From the NCBI GenBank assembly GCA_028711355.1, contig JAQTSL010000053.1:1-15201 (forward strand): a stretch of 15,201 nucleotides of DNA, written 5' to 3'. The DNA is from Rhodoferax sp. (GTDB lineage: Bacteria; Pseudomonadota; Gammaproteobacteria; Burkholderiales; Burkholderiaceae_C). Below the pieces are notes generated by a model. It ran no database searches, was not told the origin of the DNA, and worked only from the letters and a program-made list of their open reading frames with translations. A program made the translations under genes and the position numbers. Shown here in pieces: positions 14,539 to 15,201 of this stretch (positions are counted from its first letter, which is position 1; each line of letters starts with the position of its first letter).

Positions 14539-15201
14539 GCTCAGTGTGCCCAACAAGGCCACCGGGATATGCCAGGTGATGATGCGCAAGCTCAGCAGCA
14601 ACAAGCCACCGGCCAGCAGCAACACCGCTGACGATTCACCCATCGAACCAGCCTCCTCGCCCAGCGCCAATTGGGGCGCAGCGGGCAACTGCGCAGAGGT
14701 TTGCGTCACTGAAATGCCACGTGAGAGTTCGGTCTTGAGCAGCCCGAGCGAGGTGGCGGCACTCATGTGATCCGGCACCGGTGTGCGGCCACTGACATAC
14801 GCCAGCGATTGGCTCAGCATGGGTGCGCCCGGACTGCCCAAGGGAGCCGGCGCGACCCACACCGTGAGTTGCACCGGGAATGAAATCAATAGCACGATAC
14901 GCCCAACCATGGCCGGGTTGAATATGTTTTGACCCAAGCCGCCAAACAAATGCTTGGCCACCACAATGGCAGAAATACTGCCCAACACAGCAATCCACCA
15001 CGGTGCCCAGGGCGGCAAACTGAGTGCCAGCAACCAGCCCGTCAATAAGGCAGAGCCATCCATCAGACGTGCCCGCACCGGCTGCCCCAACAGCACCAGC
15101 ATCAGCGCCTCTGAAGCCAAGGCGCTTGCCAACGTGATGGCAAACAAAATAATGGCAGGCCAGCCAAACAGCCCCAAGCCATAGCCGGTAGCCGGCACCA
15201 G
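14536..15201 (-). pseudogene. rnfD: Ion-translocating oxidoreductase complex subunit D (RnfD/RsxD), cut off by the prophage
   Basis: RnfD is a membrane subunit of the Rnf complex, which couples ferredoxin/NADH electron transfer to ion pumping. The N terminus lies beyond the right edge; about 221 residues are visible (numbered here from the GTG at 15198). Family marks are ASEALMLVLL, the DGSALLTGWLLALSLPPWAPWW segment (about 47-68), GGLGQNIFNPAMVG (86-99), LLISFPVQLT, and DHMSAATSLG (143-152), where Thr149 fits the covalent FMN site. Several hydrophobic membrane helices are visible. Host sequence ends in WHIPVALLGTLS; the next codon, TGA (14538-14536), is the first three bases of the phage. 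Compared with E. coli RsxD, roughly 90-100 C-terminal residues are missing, including the last membrane helices, so the protein is probably not functional. Confidence 0.9.
14539..14543. other. Putative 5-bp target site copy (GCTCA) next to the right end
   Basis: Mu duplicates 5 bp of target on insertion. If this phage does the same, GCTCA directly outside the right end should also flank the left end, which is beyond the window. The length could differ in relatives. Confidence 0.4.

Noticed and set aside
14400..14540. Site-specific integrase attachment site
   Set aside because: There is no tRNA gene or core repeat; the joint is inside a protein gene and the end looks like a Mu-type terminus.
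14480..14770. 96-codon + strand frame crossing the phage-host joint
   Set aside because: It is antisense to rnfD, spans the junction by chance and has no ribosome site or domain.

Overview
The window is the right-hand part of a transposable (Mu-like) prophage plus its junction with a bacterial chromosome. Bases 1-14538 are phage late genes, all on the + strand and nearly without gaps. Bases 14539-15201 are host DNA carrying an rnfD gene on the minus strand. GC-rich coding sequence and the RnfD sequence fit a betaproteobacterium, perhaps Burkholderiales (Comamonadaceae-like); that placement is an inference and no species is claimed.

Layout: (1) Head module, 1-2758: end of a DUF2190-type capsid protein, the Mu gpT-like major head protein, then gp35-, gp36- (DUF1320), gp37- and gp38-like proteins. 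(2) Tail shaft, 2764-7311: a tail tube protein, a gpG/gpGT-type pair of tail assembly chaperones joined by a programmed -1 frameshift, and a 942-residue tape measure protein with 21-residue tandem repeats. (3) Tail tip, 7311-14036: a gpM-position protein, a DUF1833 (gpL-position) protein, an NlpC/P60 peptidase (gpK-like) and a 1820-residue fused gpI-J tip/fibre protein, all overlapping by 1-4 bases. (4) A 114-residue protein of unknown function, a weak terminator and the phage right end. A Mu-type head combined with a lambda-type non-contractile tail is the architecture of Pseudomonas phages B3 and D3112; this is a relative in another host. Early genes (transposase, repressor, lysis, portal, terminase) must lie to the left of the window.

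The genes read as one late operon: capsid completion, tail tube polymerised around the tape measure with the two chaperones, then the tip complex and receptor-binding fibre. No internal promoter or terminator was seen before 14429.

Most informative points: a textbook frameshift cassette (A AAA AAC, in-frame stop, GC-rich stem-loop 8 nt downstream) at 4083-4121; a precisely placed phage right end at 14538, resembling phage Mu's right end, with two 10-bp repeats 23 bp apart; disruption of rnfD in which the first three bases of the phage supply the stop codon; an unusual W-S-x-W-x-x-C / R-x-R thrombospondin-like patch in the tip protein; and a mosaic, GC-poorer fibre end with twin GNVGIG motifs. 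I found no defence system, CRISPR array, reverse transcriptase or RNA gene.
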